Assembly: GCF_030504645.1 (NCBI RefSeq)
Contig: NZ_JAUKWQ010000001.1
Coordinates: 1,054,001-1,118,000, forward strand
Source: Rhizobium oryzicola
Lineage (GTDB): Bacteria; Pseudomonadota; Alphaproteobacteria; Rhizobiales; Rhizobiaceae
Direction: 5' to 3'
DNA: 64,000 nucleotides
Shown: piece by piece, positions 1 to 8,329 of the stretch
Position numbering within the stretch: position 1 is the stretch's first letter
Layout of the letters: every line of letters begins with the position of its first letter
The notes under the pieces: generated by a model
Told to the model about the DNA's origin: nothing
Databases searched by the model: none
Seen by the model: the letters and a program-made list of their open reading frames with translations, nothing else
Translations under genes and position numbers: made by a program

Positions 1-346
1 GCGGCTGCTGGACTCCGATCCGCGCCCGCTCGGCCAGATGCTGCTCGATGTCGCCGTTGCGCTTGCCTGCGGCCTCGGCTTCGCGCTCTTCCTGCTGCGC
101 ACCACGCAAGGCCCGTTCGATCAACGGCTGACGGAGTTCTTCAACGCCTATTCCAAGGTGATCGCCCACGGCGCCAATGTGGTGAATGTCATCATCGTCG
201 ATTTCCGCGGTACCGACACGCTGGGCGAAATCGCCGTCGTGATGATCACCGGTCTCGCCATCCTGGCACTCATCCGCATGCGCGGCACAAGCGCGTTGAA
301 ACCGGCGGATAACAATCCTGACGAAGCGGAGGGTCGCGAGGCATGA
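1..346 (+). CDS. mrpA: MrpA/MnhA/PhaA antiporter subunit, 3' end only
   Basis: The reading frame is open from the left edge (first full codon at base 2) to TGA at 344-346, so only the C-terminal part of a larger protein is present. It has two hydrophobic segments and the motif [20 protein letters not shown], which is typical of the C-terminal MbhE-like domain of MrpA, the large subunit of the hetero-oligomeric Na+(K+)/H+ antiporter of the inner membrane. Its stop overlaps the mrpB start by four bases (ATGA), so it heads the mrpBCDEFG operon that follows. In rhizobia the system is called Pha and serves pH and cation homeostasis. The family assignment is firm; the ion specificity cannot be read from this fragment. 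Confidence 0.85.
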   Translation, partial: RLLDSDPRPLGQMLLDVAVALACGLGFALFLLRTTQGPFDQRLTEFFNAYSKVIAHGANVVNVIIVDFRGTDTLGEIAVVMITGLAILALIRMRGTSALKPADNNPDEAEGREA

Positions 347-762
347 ACACGCTGATCTTCCGCACGGTCGCGCCCTTCCTGACGGCGCTGATGATGATGT
401 TTTCCATCTTCGTGCTGCTGCGTGGCCATAATGAGCCGGGCGGCGGCTTCATCGGCGGGCTGATTGCCGTCTCGGCGCTCGCCATCTACGGCATCGCCTA
501 TGGGGTCACGGCCGTGCGCCGCGCCATCTGGTTTCATCCGCTGTCGATTGCCGGTTTTGGGTTGGCGCTTTCCGCAATCTCCGGCCTCCTCTCGATGCTG
601 GCCGGCGTGCCGTTCATGACGGGCCTCTGGATCTATCCGGAGCTCTTCGGCGTGCAGGTGCCGCTCGCGACGGTCATGTCCTTCGATATCGGCGTCTATT
701 TCGTCGTGCTGGGATCGATCACCTCGATCGCGCTGACGCTGGAAGAAAGGGATGACGACTGA
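343..762 (+). CDS. mrpB: Mrp/Pha antiporter subunit B
   Basis: This 139-residue protein has four hydrophobic segments and the conserved MnhB signature [14 protein letters not shown] near residues 27-40. It is a membrane subunit of the Mrp-type monovalent cation/proton antiporter. The start ATG overlaps the end of mrpA, and the next gene begins in its stop codon, which indicates translational coupling. In some rhizobia MrpB is fused to MrpA; here it is a separate reading frame. Length is normal for the family. Confidence 0.92.
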   Translation: MNTLIFRTVAPFLTALMMMFSIFVLLRGHNEPGGGFIGGLIAVSALAIYGIAYGVTAVRRAIWFHPLSIAGFGLALSAISGLLSMLAGVPFMTGLWIYPELFGVQVPLATVMSFDIGVYFVVLGSITSIALTLEERDDD

Positions 763-1139
763 TGGAAGCCCTGTTCTGCGGCCTTGTCGGCCTGTTTTTC
801 TCCGTCGCCATCTATCTCATGCTGTCGCGCCATTCGGTACGCATGCTGCTGGGGGTGGCCATTCTCGGCAATGCGGTCAACCTGTTGCTGTTCACCTCGG
901 GGCGTCTGACGCGGGAGGTGCCGCCCATCATCAGTGCGGGTATGGATGCACTGCCGTCAGGCGCCGCCAATCCGCTGCCGCAGGCCCTCATTCTGACGGC
1001 GATTGTCATCTCCTTCTCCTTCTTCTCCTTCCTGCTGGTTTTGACCTACCGCGCCTATCAGGCGCTCGGCACGGATAATACCGACGATATGCGCCTCGCC
1101 GAACCGAAGGATGAACCCATGCCGCCGCTCGGTTATTGA
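762..1139 (+). CDS. mrpC: Mrp/Pha antiporter subunit C (NuoK-like)
   Basis: This 125-residue protein has three transmembrane helices and belongs to the MnhC/NuoK family. The conserved stretch LGVAILGNAVNLLLFTSG (about residues 31-48) and the motif PLPQALILTAIVI (about residues 71-83) match MrpC, the subunit related to NuoK of complex I. It acts in the inner membrane with MrpA, D, E, F and G. The first codon shares bases with the mrpB stop. Nothing is unusual. Confidence 0.95.
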   Translation: MEALFCGLVGLFFSVAIYLMLSRHSVRMLLGVAILGNAVNLLLFTSGRLTREVPPIISAGMDALPSGAANPLPQALILTAIVISFSFFSFLLVLTYRAYQALGTDNTDDMRLAEPKDEPMPPLGY

Positions 1140-1149
1140 GGGAGACGAT

Positions 1150-2715
1150 ATGGCCGCTCCAACTCCCGTTGATCTCTCCGCAGCGCTGGTGCTCACCGCA
1201 CCTCTGCCCGGCGACTGGCTGCTGATCCTGCCGCCTGTGACCATGATCCTGTTCGGTGCCGTGCTGATGATGCTGCGCAACCGCATCCAATGGCATGGCG
1301 GCATTGGTGTTGCGGGCCTTGCGCTGCTGGTGCTGGAAACCGGACTGCTGCTCGCCCGGGTGGCGGCAGGCGGTCCTCTCACCATGACCATGGGCCGCTG
1401 GCTGCCGCCCTTCGGCATTGCCTTTACCGCCGATGTGCTCGGCGCTCTCATGGCCTTCGTGGCGAGTGTCGCAGCACTGGCGGCGGGGATCTTTGCGCTT
1501 GTTGATATCGACAGCGGCGCCCGCCGCTACGGCTTCTTCCCCTTCCTGATGCTCCTGATGGCGGGCGTCACCGGCGCCTTCCTGACGGGGGATATCTTCA
1601 ACCTCTATGTCTGGTTCGAAGTGCTGCTGATTTCCTCCTTCGGACTCCTGGTGCTGGGCTCGGAACGGGAGCAGATCGATGGCGGATTGAAATACGCGAT
1701 CCTCAACCTTGTTGGCACGACGCTGTTCCTGATCACGGTCGGCTATCTCTACGGCGTGTTCGGCACGCTTAACATGGCCGATATCGCGCTCAAGGTTCGC
1801 ACGATCGAGAACGCGCCGCTGATGACGCTTTCCGCGCTGTTCCTCATGGCCTTCGCCATGAAGGCTGCGGCCTTCCCCGTCAATTTCTGGCTGCCGGCCT
1901 CCTATCACACGCCGCGCATCACGGTTTCGGCCATCTTCGGCGGGCTGCTGACCAAGGTCGGCGTCTATGCACTCCTGCGGGTCGTCGTCATGCTGTTCCC
2001 GCTGCAGCGGGAAGAATTGAGCACCGTTATCGCTGTGGTGGCGATCCTGACCATGGTCATCGCCGCTCTCGGCATGTTGGCGCAGGATGATCTGCGCCGG
2101 ATGGCGGGCTTTGCCGTCATTCTCGGCATCGGCAATGTGCTGGCAGGGATCGCGACCGGCACCACGGCGGGCATCTCGGGCGCGGTGCTCTACGCGCTGC
2201 ATTCCATGCTGACCATGACCGCGCTTTATCTGATCATCGGACGCGCGGCCCTGCTGTCCGGCGGTGAATGGCGGCTGTCCGGGCTGGGCGGGCTTTATGC
2301 GGCGGCACCCGGTTTCGCCTTTCTCTCGCTCATCCTGTTTCTCGCCGTCAGCGGCCTGCCGCCGGCATCCGGCCTCTGGCCCAAAGTGTCGCTGGTCAAG
2401 GCGGCCCTCGATGTCGGCGCATGGTGGCTGGCAGGGGCCATTCTCGTTTCCGGCTTTCTATCGACGATCGCGCTCGCCCGCGTCTTCCTGCTCGCCTATT
2501 GGCGGCCTGCCCCGGAAAGAGTGCCTGGAAAGTCCACCCTCGGCAGGCGCGATCAATGGCGCGTAAACCTGCCCGTGGCGGTGCTTGTGCTCGTGTCGCT
2601 CGGCTTCGGCCTGTTGCCGGAACAACCCATGAGCCTGACGCAATCGGCGGCGTCGTCGCTGCTGGAGCCCTCCGCCTATATCCGCTCCGTTTTTCCGCAA
2701 AAGGTGACGCCATGA
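1150..2715 (+). CDS. mrpD: Mrp/Pha antiporter subunit D (NuoM/N-like)
   Basis: This protein of 521 residues has about 13-14 membrane helices and belongs to the proton-translocating NuoL/M/N family. Typical motifs are GDIFNLYVWFEVLLISSFGL and KAAAFPVNFWLPASYHTPR, the latter holding the channel Lys in helix 7-8. The frame is open upstream to an ATG at 1111, but ATG 1150 is preferred because GGGAGA lies just upstream and the 1111 start would add 13 residues inside mrpC. The stop overlaps mrpE (ATGA). Confidence 0.93.
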   Translation: MAAPTPVDLSAALVLTAPLPGDWLLILPPVTMILFGAVLMMLRNRIQWHGGIGVAGLALLVLETGLLLARVAAGGPLTMTMGRWLPPFGIAFTADVLGALMAFVASVAALAAGIFALVDIDSGARRYGFFPFLMLLMAGVTGAFLTGDIFNLYVWFEVLLISSFGLLVLGSEREQIDGGLKYAILNLVGTTLFLITVGYLYGVFGTLNMADIALKVRTIENAPLMTLSALFLMAFAMKAAAFPVNFWLPASYHTPRITVSAIFGGLLTKVGVYALLRVVVMLFPLQREELSTVIAVVAILTMVIAALGMLAQDDLRRMAGFAVILGIGNVLAGIATGTTAGISGAVLYALHSMLTMTALYLIIGRAALLSGGEWRLSGLGGLYAAAPGFAFLSLILFLAVSGLPPASGLWPKVSLVKAALDVGAWWLAGAILVSGFLSTIALARVFLLAYWRPAPERVPGKSTLGRRDQWRVNLPVAVLVLVSLGFGLLPEQPMSLTQSAASSLLEPSAYIRSVFPQKVTP

Positions 2716-3185
2716 CCGCCTTTACGATCAATGTCATCTTTGCGGTGTTCTGGGTCGCCGTCAGCGGCAGCGCCAGTCTGCTCAACCTGATGCTTGGCTT
2801 CCTGGTTGGAGCCATGTCGCTCGGCCTCATCCGTGAGCAGGCCAACGGCACCAGCTATCTCAGGCGCATCGGGCGCATCCTGTCGCTGATCCTGCTGTTC
2901 TTCAAGGAGCTTTCGCTGTCGGCCTGGCGGGTCGCGGTGCTGGTGACGCGGCCTAACATGCAGCTGAAGCCCGGCATCTTCGCCTTTCCCCTCACAGTCG
3001 ACCGCGATTTCGAAATCACGCTGCTCGCCAACCTGATCACGCTGACGCCGGGTACGCTGTCGGTGGATGTCTCAAAAGATCGCAAGCGCCTCTTTGTCCA
3101 CGCGCTTGATTGCTCCGACGTGGAAGCGGCGAAGCGCGACATCGCCGAAGGTTTCGAGCGCAAGATCCTGGAGGCCTTCCGATGA
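2712..3185 (+). CDS. mrpE: Mrp/Pha antiporter subunit E
   Basis: This 157-residue protein has three N-terminal hydrophobic segments followed by a cytoplasmic domain. It contains the MrpE motif [18 protein letters not shown] (about residues 101-118). The start ATG at 2712 overlaps the mrpD stop. In the same frame the reading is open much further upstream inside mrpD, but that extension is not antiporter sequence. MrpE is needed for assembly or activity of Mrp complexes in studied systems. It overlaps mrpF by four bases. Confidence 0.92.
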   Translation: MTAFTINVIFAVFWVAVSGSASLLNLMLGFLVGAMSLGLIREQANGTSYLRRIGRILSLILLFFKELSLSAWRVAVLVTRPNMQLKPGIFAFPLTVDRDFEITLLANLITLTPGTLSVDVSKDRKRLFVHALDCSDVEAAKRDIAEGFERKILEAFR

Positions 3186-3529
3186 TATTTGCCGCGAGCT
3201 TTCTGAACCTTGCAATCTGGATCGGCCTGGCACTCCTCTCGCTCTCGCTGCTGCTGACGGGCTGGCGTGTGGTGCGCGGCCCAACTCTTGGCGACCGGGT
3301 GGTGGCGCTCGACATGTTGGTCGGCATCGTGCTTGGCTTCATCGCGGTGATCGCCATCAAGACCGGCTTCCCGCTTTACATCGATATCGCCATCGCACTC
3401 GGGCTTGTCGGTTTTCTGGCAACCATCGCCTTCGCCCGCTTCATTCTGGCGCGCGGGGCAAGTGAAGAAGCGGTGCGGGAGCGTCAGCGGCTGGAAGACC
3501 TGCATGAGGAGAGGGGAGGCCAAGCATGA
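3182..3529 (+). CDS. mrpF: Mrp/Pha antiporter subunit F
   Basis: This 115-residue protein has three transmembrane helices. The motif [18 protein letters not shown] (about residues 29-46) is diagnostic of the MrpF/PhaF family. The acidic/basic C-terminus is a little longer than usual. It starts inside the mrpE stop and ends overlapping mrpG by four bases, which keeps the tightly coupled operon structure. Confidence 0.93.
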   Translation: MIFAASFLNLAIWIGLALLSLSLLLTGWRVVRGPTLGDRVVALDMLVGIVLGFIAVIAIKTGFPLYIDIAIALGLVGFLATIAFARFILARGASEEAVRERQRLEDLHEERGGQA

Positions 3530-3861
3530 ATGCGCTCATAACCATCATCACGGCACTTTTGATTCTCTCCGGTTCTGCCTTCGCGCTGATCGCGGCTATC
3601 GGTCTCAACCGGTTGCCGGATCTGTTTACGCGTATGCATGCGGCGTCCAAGGCCGGCACGGTGGGCTCCGGCCTGTTGTTGCTTGCGGCGGGCCTGCATG
3701 CCGATGACTTTGCAATTCTTGTTCGTGCAGTGGCCGGATTTGTATTCTTTGTTCTCACCGCTCCTATTTCGGCACATCTTGTTGCGATGGCCGCCCATAA
3801 GGTGGGCTACAAACTCGATTCGCGCAGCGTCATCGACGAACTTGCAGAGGATGCCTCTTGA
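3526..3861 (+). CDS. mrpG: Mrp/Pha antiporter subunit G
   Basis: This 111-residue protein has three transmembrane segments. The motif [20 protein letters not shown] (about residues 26-45) is diagnostic of MrpG/PhaG. It is the last gene of the antiporter operon; no clear intrinsic terminator follows before the mucR leader. Family function is assembly of the multi-subunit cation/proton antiporter. Confidence 0.93.
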   Translation: MNALITIITALLILSGSAFALIAAIGLNRLPDLFTRMHAASKAGTVGSGLLLLAAGLHADDFAILVRAVAGFVFFVLTAPISAHLVAMAAHKVGYKLDSRSVIDELAEDAS

Positions 3862-3942
3862 ATAAGAGCGGTTCGGCTATAGGTACATGCGGTTTGTCAA
3901 TTTTCCGAATGTGAGTCGCATTGGAAGCATTCGTTCAAAAAC

Positions 3943-3971
3943 TTGCAGCATAGAACGACGTTTCGTAAAAT
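3943..3971 (+). promoter_or_regulatory. candidate promoter in the long mucR leader
   Basis: The 418-base gap between mrpG and mucR (3862-4279) is more AT-rich than its neighbours and holds no convincing gene. A sigma70-like pair TTGCAG (3943-3948) and TAAAAT (3966-3971) with a 17-base spacer would give a leader of about 300 bases before mucR. MucR-family genes are often autoregulated, so such a leader would make sense, but the match is only visual and a second TTGGAC/TAATCG pair lies just downstream. Confidence 0.3.
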
Positions 3972-4279
3972 GTATTTGGACTTTGCAGCGATCAATGCTA
4001 ATCGCTTTCGAGTAGAGCCAAGATATAGACGATGGTTCGCTCATCCCTTCGGAAATGTCCAGCCACGCACTAAATCGTGGGAATGTGACGAATGGGCTGG
4101 CGCATAAACCGAGTATGTATCAGTATCCGACACTGCTATCGGACGAACGAGGGAATCTAGGGGTGGATATACCCACGTTCGTAAGACGCGTGCGCGTTAC
4201 CGATGGCTGATGCGGAGGTTTTACAACGGGCAGGTCGAGCAGGGCCGGCCTTCCATTGATTTTGAACAGGAGACTTGAA

Positions 4280-4711
4280 ATGACAGAAACCGTGTCGGGC
4301 AAAAGCCCCGATCTACTGGTGGAACTGACCGCCGATATTGTAGCAGCTTACGTCAGTAACCACGTTGTTCCGGTTGGCGATCTCTCGAACCTGATCTCGG
4401 ACGTCCACGCCGCTCTCAGCAACACGACCGCGCCTGCACCTGCTGTTGCGCAGGTTGAGAAGCCGAAGCCGCCGGTTCCGATCCGCAAGTCGATCGAAGA
4501 CGACTATCTCATCTGCCTGGAAGACGGCATGAAGTTCAAGTCGTTGAAGCGTCACCTGATGACCCATTACAACATGACGCCGGAAGAATATCGCGAGAAG
4601 TGGGGCCTCCCCGCTGACTATCCGATGGTTGCGCCTGCTTATGCTGAAGCGCGTTCGCGCCTCGCCAAGGAAATGGGCCTCGGTCAGCGCCGTAAGCGCG
4701 CCGCCAAGTAA
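4280..4711 (+). CDS. mucR: MucR/Ros-family zinc-finger transcriptional regulator
   Basis: This 143-residue protein is a full-length MucR/Ros homologue. The C-terminal half (about residues 74-138) contains the prokaryotic zinc-finger core with [18 protein letters not shown] and the motif [10 protein letters not shown]. Members regulate exopolysaccharide, motility, virulence and cell-cycle genes in alphaproteobacteria. By alignment to Ros numbering the usual metal ligands C79, C82, H92 and H97 are here C79, D82, H92 and Y97, with H96 as possible fourth ligand; the Cys-to-Asp change is known in MucR/RosR branches. ATG 4280 is chosen over an ATG eight codons upstream because AGGAG lies just before it. 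A hairpin follows the stop. Confidence 0.93.
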   Translation: MTETVSGKSPDLLVELTADIVAAYVSNHVVPVGDLSNLISDVHAALSNTTAPAPAVAQVEKPKPPVPIRKSIEDDYLICLEDGMKFKSLKRHLMTHYNMTPEEYREKWGLPADYPMVAPAYAEARSRLAKEMGLGQRRKRAAK

Positions 4712-4730
4712 TTTCTTTAGTATCTTTTCC

Positions 4731-4766
4731 TCTCCCGGCCGGATTTCAAACCTTCGCGCCGGGAGA
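4731..4766 (+). terminator. hairpin after mucR
   Basis: The arms TCTCCCGGC (4731-4739) and GCCGGGAGA (4758-4766) pair perfectly over nine bases with an 18-base loop, 20 bases after the mucR stop. The downstream run is only weakly T-rich (ATTGTATTT), so it may be an inefficient intrinsic terminator or a 3'-end stabilising hairpin. Confidence 0.55.
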
Positions 4767-4885
4767 ATTGTATTTGCTGTTACGATGACCCTAGACTTAA
4801 GCAGATGACCCGCTTGCAATAGTCGGCTCTCGTGGATTTCGCGCCTGTTGCCTGATATTCAAAGATCAGTTCAGGAGGGCTTTCC

Positions 4886-5293
4886 ATGAAATCGGTGTCC
4901 GTATTCGCAGCCGCTTTGCTTCTGTCTGTCGCGTCTGTCCAGGCGCAATCGGTAACGCGCGCCCGTGGCGGGGATGTGCTGGAAAGCTATACGGCCTATA
5001 TCGGCAAAAACGATCTCTACAATTCTCGGGGTGAGCGGCTGACGCAGCCCTGGCAGGTGATCCGTCAGGATCGCGCCAACTACCATGTGTTTCATATTCG
5101 CGACCGGGGTGATGAAGGCGACGACTTCTTTTCCGATGCCAATAATCGCGAGCGGCTGGAGCGCATGGTCGCCAACGGTTCCATTTCCCGCCAGGCCGGC
5201 AATATGCTGCTGCAGGGCGATTGCTGGGTGAAGGTACAGATCATCTCGCGCGGCCAGAGCGACTCCTATGTGGATGTCGAAGTCTGGCGTTGA
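4886..5293 (+). CDS. small secreted protein of unknown function
   Basis: This 135-residue protein starts with a clear signal peptide (MKSVSVFAAALLLSVASVQA, cleavage likely after residue 20). The mature part is hydrophilic and charged, contains a single Cys (in LLQGDCWVKVQ) and ends with a beta-like stretch DSYVDVEVWR. The start is supported by AGGAGG about ten bases upstream. I do not recognise a named domain. It sits alone between mucR and a DnaA-like gene on the same strand. A periplasmic or surface role is inferred from the signal peptide only. Confidence 0.75.
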   Translation: MKSVSVFAAALLLSVASVQAQSVTRARGGDVLESYTAYIGKNDLYNSRGERLTQPWQVIRQDRANYHVFHIRDRGDEGDDFFSDANNRERLERMVANGSISRQAGNMLLQGDCWVKVQIISRGQSDSYVDVEVWR

Positions 5294-5445
5294 TGGGGAT
5301 TGGGTGAGGAAAATAATCCCATAAATTTCTGTGCTGAGCAGAAAAATACAAGCGATATCAGTGTTCGTATATCGGACAGCATTTTTTGAAATTCCCCTGC
5401 CTCCATTAAGGTGTATGAATTAATTCCTATAACAGGGAGTTGTTC

Positions 5446-5880
5446 ATGTCCGAGAACCCATTCAAGCCTTTTCGCGATCCGCGTCAAGCGCGCGGCCTGC
5501 CGCCTGCCCTGGAGGGCCAGGCGGATCTTCCCCTGCCGCAAGCACCCGCCAGCCTGCCGCTCCCCCGCATCTGCAGGATCGTCAGCCATGTCGTCAGCGA
5601 ATTCGTGATGTTGACGGGGGAGCGTGTGCAGATGCGTCGGGACCGGCGGCGGTTGATCTGCCACATACGGCAGATCGCCATGTATATCTGCCACGTGACG
5701 CTCAGCATTCCATTGAATGATATTGCGAACGCCTATGGCAAGGATCGTTCCACCGTCGGCCATGCCTGCGGTGTGGTGGAAGACCGGCGTGACAATGCGG
5801 CCTATGACGAGTTCGTCGCCACCATTGAGCGTCTGATCAAGACGATCTTTGGCCAGATGGAGCCGATTGCCTATGAGTAA
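5446..5880 (+). CDS. stand-alone DnaA domain-IV-like DNA-binding protein
   Basis: This 144-residue protein has a disordered proline-rich N-terminus and a C-terminal helix-turn-helix (about residues 65-140) like domain IV of DnaA: RQIAMYICHVTLSIPLNDIA is followed by YGKDRSTVGHAC, matching the DnaA-box-binding signature. No AAA+ domain is present, so it cannot be an initiator itself. ATG 5446 is chosen because GGGAG precedes it; an in-frame TTG lies two codons upstream. The stop overlaps the start of the next gene, so the two are coupled. A role in regulating DnaA-box genes or replication control is inference. Confidence 0.8.
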   Translation: MSENPFKPFRDPRQARGLPPALEGQADLPLPQAPASLPLPRICRIVSHVVSEFVMLTGERVQMRRDRRRLICHIRQIAMYICHVTLSIPLNDIANAYGKDRSTVGHACGVVEDRRDNAAYDEFVATIERLIKTIFGQMEPIAYE

Positions 5881-6658
5881 GCGCTCGGTTGTTAAAACCC
5901 ATTCCGCAAAGGGCGGCACGGTCAAATTGCTGCGGCGTCTGGTGCGTGGACCGATCCCCCTCGGGGAGGGTCGGGATGGCATAGCTGCCGACGCACCGGA
6001 AATGCGGGCGCTTCTCTCGCAGGGACTGGCGGAGGCCGAGGGTGGTTCGCTTCGCCTGCGACCGGAAGGCAAGGCCTATCTGCGTCGCCTGCTGTCACAA
6101 ATGCAGGAGGAGGCGTTTCAGGACCAGCATCGCGTGATCGAGAAGGCGGAGATTTTGCTGGATGGGGCACGACACGCTGTGCGCCGTAATCTGGCGGAAT
6201 CGCCGCTCGGCCCGCTGTCACGCCTCAAGGACCGGGGAGGGCAGCCCTATTTCCTGGCCGAGACGGTGGAGGCGGGGGAAAGGCTGGCGGCCGATTTCGA
6301 ACGCGGCCAGTTGCAGCCTCGCGTCACCGCCTCCTGGGAGCCAAGGCTGGGGGAGCGTACCAAGAGGCAGGCGGGCGGCATCGCTGATCTGACCGATGCG
6401 GCGGCGGCTGCACGGCTGCGCTTCAACCGCGCGGTCGAGGCCATGGGGCCCGAACTATCAGGCGTCGCGGTGGATGTCTGCTGCTTCGGCAAGGGACTGG
6501 AACTGGTGGAACGGGAGCGTGACTGGCCGGCTCGTTCCGCCAAGTTGATGCTGCGTGCGGCCCTTCTGTCACTCGCCCGCCATTATGCCCCGCCGCCGGT
6601 GCGGCCTCGTTCCAGCCACCATTGGGGTGCGGAGGATTATCGGCCGAGGATGGAGTGA
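5873..6658 (+). CDS. DUF6456 domain protein
   Basis: This protein of 261 residues has an N-terminal basic region and a C-terminal conserved domain (about residues 120-235) with the motif GPELSGVAVDVCCFGKGLEL, which I recognise as the alphaproteobacterial DUF6456 family. The family commonly neighbours the DnaA-domain-IV-like helix-turn-helix protein, as here, where ATGAGTAA makes the two genes overlap by eight bases. The function is unknown; DNA-related regulation is a guess from the pairing. A palindromic repeat pair follows about 35 bases after the stop. Confidence 0.75.
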   Translation: MSKRSVVKTHSAKGGTVKLLRRLVRGPIPLGEGRDGIAADAPEMRALLSQGLAEAEGGSLRLRPEGKAYLRRLLSQMQEEAFQDQHRVIEKAEILLDGARHAVRRNLAESPLGPLSRLKDRGGQPYFLAETVEAGERLAADFERGQLQPRVTASWEPRLGERTKRQAGGIADLTDAAAAARLRFNRAVEAMGPELSGVAVDVCCFGKGLELVERERDWPARSAKLMLRAALLSLARHYAPPPVRPRSSHHWGAEDYRPRME

Positions 6659-6694
6659 GGTTTGGTAAGGTGTCAGGCAGTCTATGCTGCTATC

Positions 6695-6877
6695 ACCCCC
6701 CTCTGCCCTGCCGGGCATCTCCCCCACAAGGGGGGAGATCAGTTGGGGCGCCGCTTTCAATCCTTCAAAAACACAAGCAGCAGATGCTGCAAATCCGGTA
6801 CCTGTTTGAGGCAGAGCCGTGCAGCGAGTCGATCTCCCTCCTTGTGGGGGAGATGTCCGGCAGGACAGAGGGGGGTA
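6695..6877 (+). repeat. inverted pair of RIME-like palindromic elements
   Basis: Two copies of a roughly 46-base element face each other: 6695-6740 and 6831-6877. Each copy has a CCCCCCTCTG edge, an inner near-palindrome (CCCTGCCGGGCATCTCCC) and a second hairpin made of CTCCCCC and GGGGGAG arms. About 90 bases of unique sequence lie between. The same pair occurs at 33689-33872, 45909-46093 and 54374-54557. The structure resembles rhizobial intergenic mosaic elements (RIME); the family name is from memory. Confidence 0.8.
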
Positions 6878-6955
6878 CAATTACGCGTTAGATTTGCGCT
6901 TCCCCTGTCAGGTGCCCGAAGGGCGGATGAGGGGGCATGACGTGTTACGGGTGAC

Positions 6956-7231
6956 TCATACCAAATGTCGATGATAGGAACCGATTGCGCCGGAGCGATT
7001 TTGGTTTCAGGCGAGGAGAAAACCACAGTCGGACCCATCGGTCCGGCGCGGATTTTCGACGACATCCGGGGGGGCAAAAGCGCCCTGTCCTTCGGATGGG
7101 CCGGAAATTCTTCACCGACTTTGTCGCAATCCTCGACCGATGCGGGAGCATCGCTCTCCGGTATGCGTTCCACGTCGGATGAAGGCCTCCGGTCCCACGC
7201 AATCGGTTCCTATCATCGAGATTTGGTATCA
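6956..7231. repeat. MITE-like element with 32-base terminal inverted repeats
   Basis: Left end 6958-6989 and right end 7198-7229 are inverted repeats with a single mismatch in 32 bases (core TAGGAACCGATTGCG and its complement), and similarity continues two to three bases outward. About 208 bases of GC-rich sequence lie between the ends and contain no convincing gene. The element abuts the 3' end of sufE. No clear target-site duplication could be read. It looks like a small non-autonomous mobile or palindromic repeat unit, distinct from the neighbouring RIME-like pair. Confidence 0.65.
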
Positions 7232-7244
7232 GATCAGTCTGCAC

Positions 7245-7664
7245 TCAAGCCGGCGACAGCGCGCGAGCCTCGTCGCGAATGCGGCGGACCATGGAGCGCA
7301 GGCCGTTGGCCCGCTGCGAGGAGAGGTTCTCGACGAGGCCGATGCGGTCGAAGATCTCGATCACATCCGTCGCGGCAATCTCGGAGGCACGCTTGCCGGA
7401 ATAGGCGGCAAGCACGATGGCAACCAGCCCGCGCACGATATGCGCGTCGGAATCGCCCTCCAAGGTCAGCACCGGGTCGGCGCCTTCGCCGTGATGGGTG
7501 ACCACCCAGACCTGGCTCGCGCAGCCATTCACCTTGTTCTCGGCGGTTCGCTTTTCCTCGGCCAGATCCGGCAGCGCCTTGCCCAGTTCGATGACATAGC
7601 GATAGCGATCTTCCCAATCGTCGAGGTAAGCGAAATCGTCGATGATCTGTTCGATGCTGGCCAT
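7245..7664 (-). CDS. sufE: SufE sulfur-acceptor protein
   Basis: This 139-residue protein is a full-length SufE: it accepts persulfide sulfur from the SufS cysteine desulfurase and stimulates Fe-S cluster assembly in the cytoplasm. The active-site Cys48 lies in the family motif NKVNGCASQVWV, and AYSGKRASEIAATD is also typical. The start ATG at 7664 is chosen because MASIEQIIDDF is the conserved N-terminus; the frame is open 33 codons upstream but that part is not SufE-like. It is a single gene away from any suf operon, as often in rhizobia. Confidence 0.93.
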   Translation of the reverse strand: MASIEQIIDDFAYLDDWEDRYRYVIELGKALPDLAEEKRTAENKVNGCASQVWVVTHHGEGADPVLTLEGDSDAHIVRGLVAIVLAAYSGKRASEIAATDVIEIFDRIGLVENLSSQRANGLRSMVRRIRDEARALSPA

Positions 7665-7861
7665 GCGCGTCTGTCCTTCGGTTCCATCTCTCATATAGGC
7701 AGAGCAGGGCACGGCGTGAACGAAAAAAACGCCACGAGAACAGGTTTCTCGCGGCGCCAGCAAAGGCTGAAGTTAAACCGGATCCCGGAGATACGGGCCG
7801 AAATCCGGCGGCAGTACAGGCACAACAGGCATCGGGGTCGCCGATGCAAGCTCTTAAAAAC

Positions 7862-8329
7862 TCAGTTTGTGGCCGGGCGCTTCATCGGCAGCGGTACGAC
7901 AGTGCCTGTCTTCACGGCATCCGCGTCGCTTACCTTTACATCCTGCGGCTTGGGCGGCATCGGCTGGGCGGGTGCCTCTGCCAGATGGCGCGGGGCGGGG
8001 TTGGCATCGGCAAGCTTGGCCTTGTTGTCGACCTTGCCGTCAGCCTTGTCGCCGGCCAATTGGTTGTCAAGGAACTCGAATGCGACGCGGGCACCTTCGC
8101 GGGCCCGGTAGCTGAGGGCGGTAAAGGCCTCGCCACCCTTTTCGCAGACGTCCGGCTTCTGCTTGCAGATGGAGGCGATATAGCCATAGGCTTCCGTGGC
8201 GGCCGAGATAGCATCCGAGACCTGTAAGTCCTTGGTGCCTGCAGGAGCGGGCGTCGGCTGGCTGCTGAAATAGGACAGCACTACCAGCACCATGGCAAAG
8301 AATACGCTACCTTTGATCAGAAACCACAT
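7862..8329 (-). CDS. DUF5330 family membrane-anchored protein
   Basis: This 155-residue protein has one N-terminal hydrophobic segment (residues 3-21, signal anchor or signal peptide) and a conserved region with ISAATEAYGYIASICKQKPD and CEKGGEAFTALSYRAREGAR, containing two Cys that could form a disulfide. The C-terminal third is low-complexity, rich in Ala, Pro and Lys. I recognise it as DUF5330, restricted to alphaproteobacteria, function unknown. It is transcribed in the direction of sufE, with about 200 bases between them. Confidence 0.75.
   Translation of the reverse strand: MWFLIKGSVFFAMVLVVLSYFSSQPTPAPAGTKDLQVSDAISAATEAYGYIASICKQKPDVCEKGGEAFTALSYRAREGARVAFEFLDNQLAGDKADGKVDNKAKLADANPAPRHLAEAPAQPMPPKPQDVKVSDADAVKTGTVVPLPMKRPATN

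Noticed and set aside
1006..2202. A 398-codon leftward frame antisense to mrpD
   Set aside because: Composition is His/Gln/Arg-rich with no recognisable motif and mrpD on the other strand is certain.
4120..4302. A 60-codon leftward frame in the mucR leader
   Set aside because: It has no ribosome site and overlaps the mucR start; nothing about the sequence is protein-like.
6695..6877. CRISPR array
   Set aside because: There are only two inverted copies, not a series of direct repeats with regular spacers.
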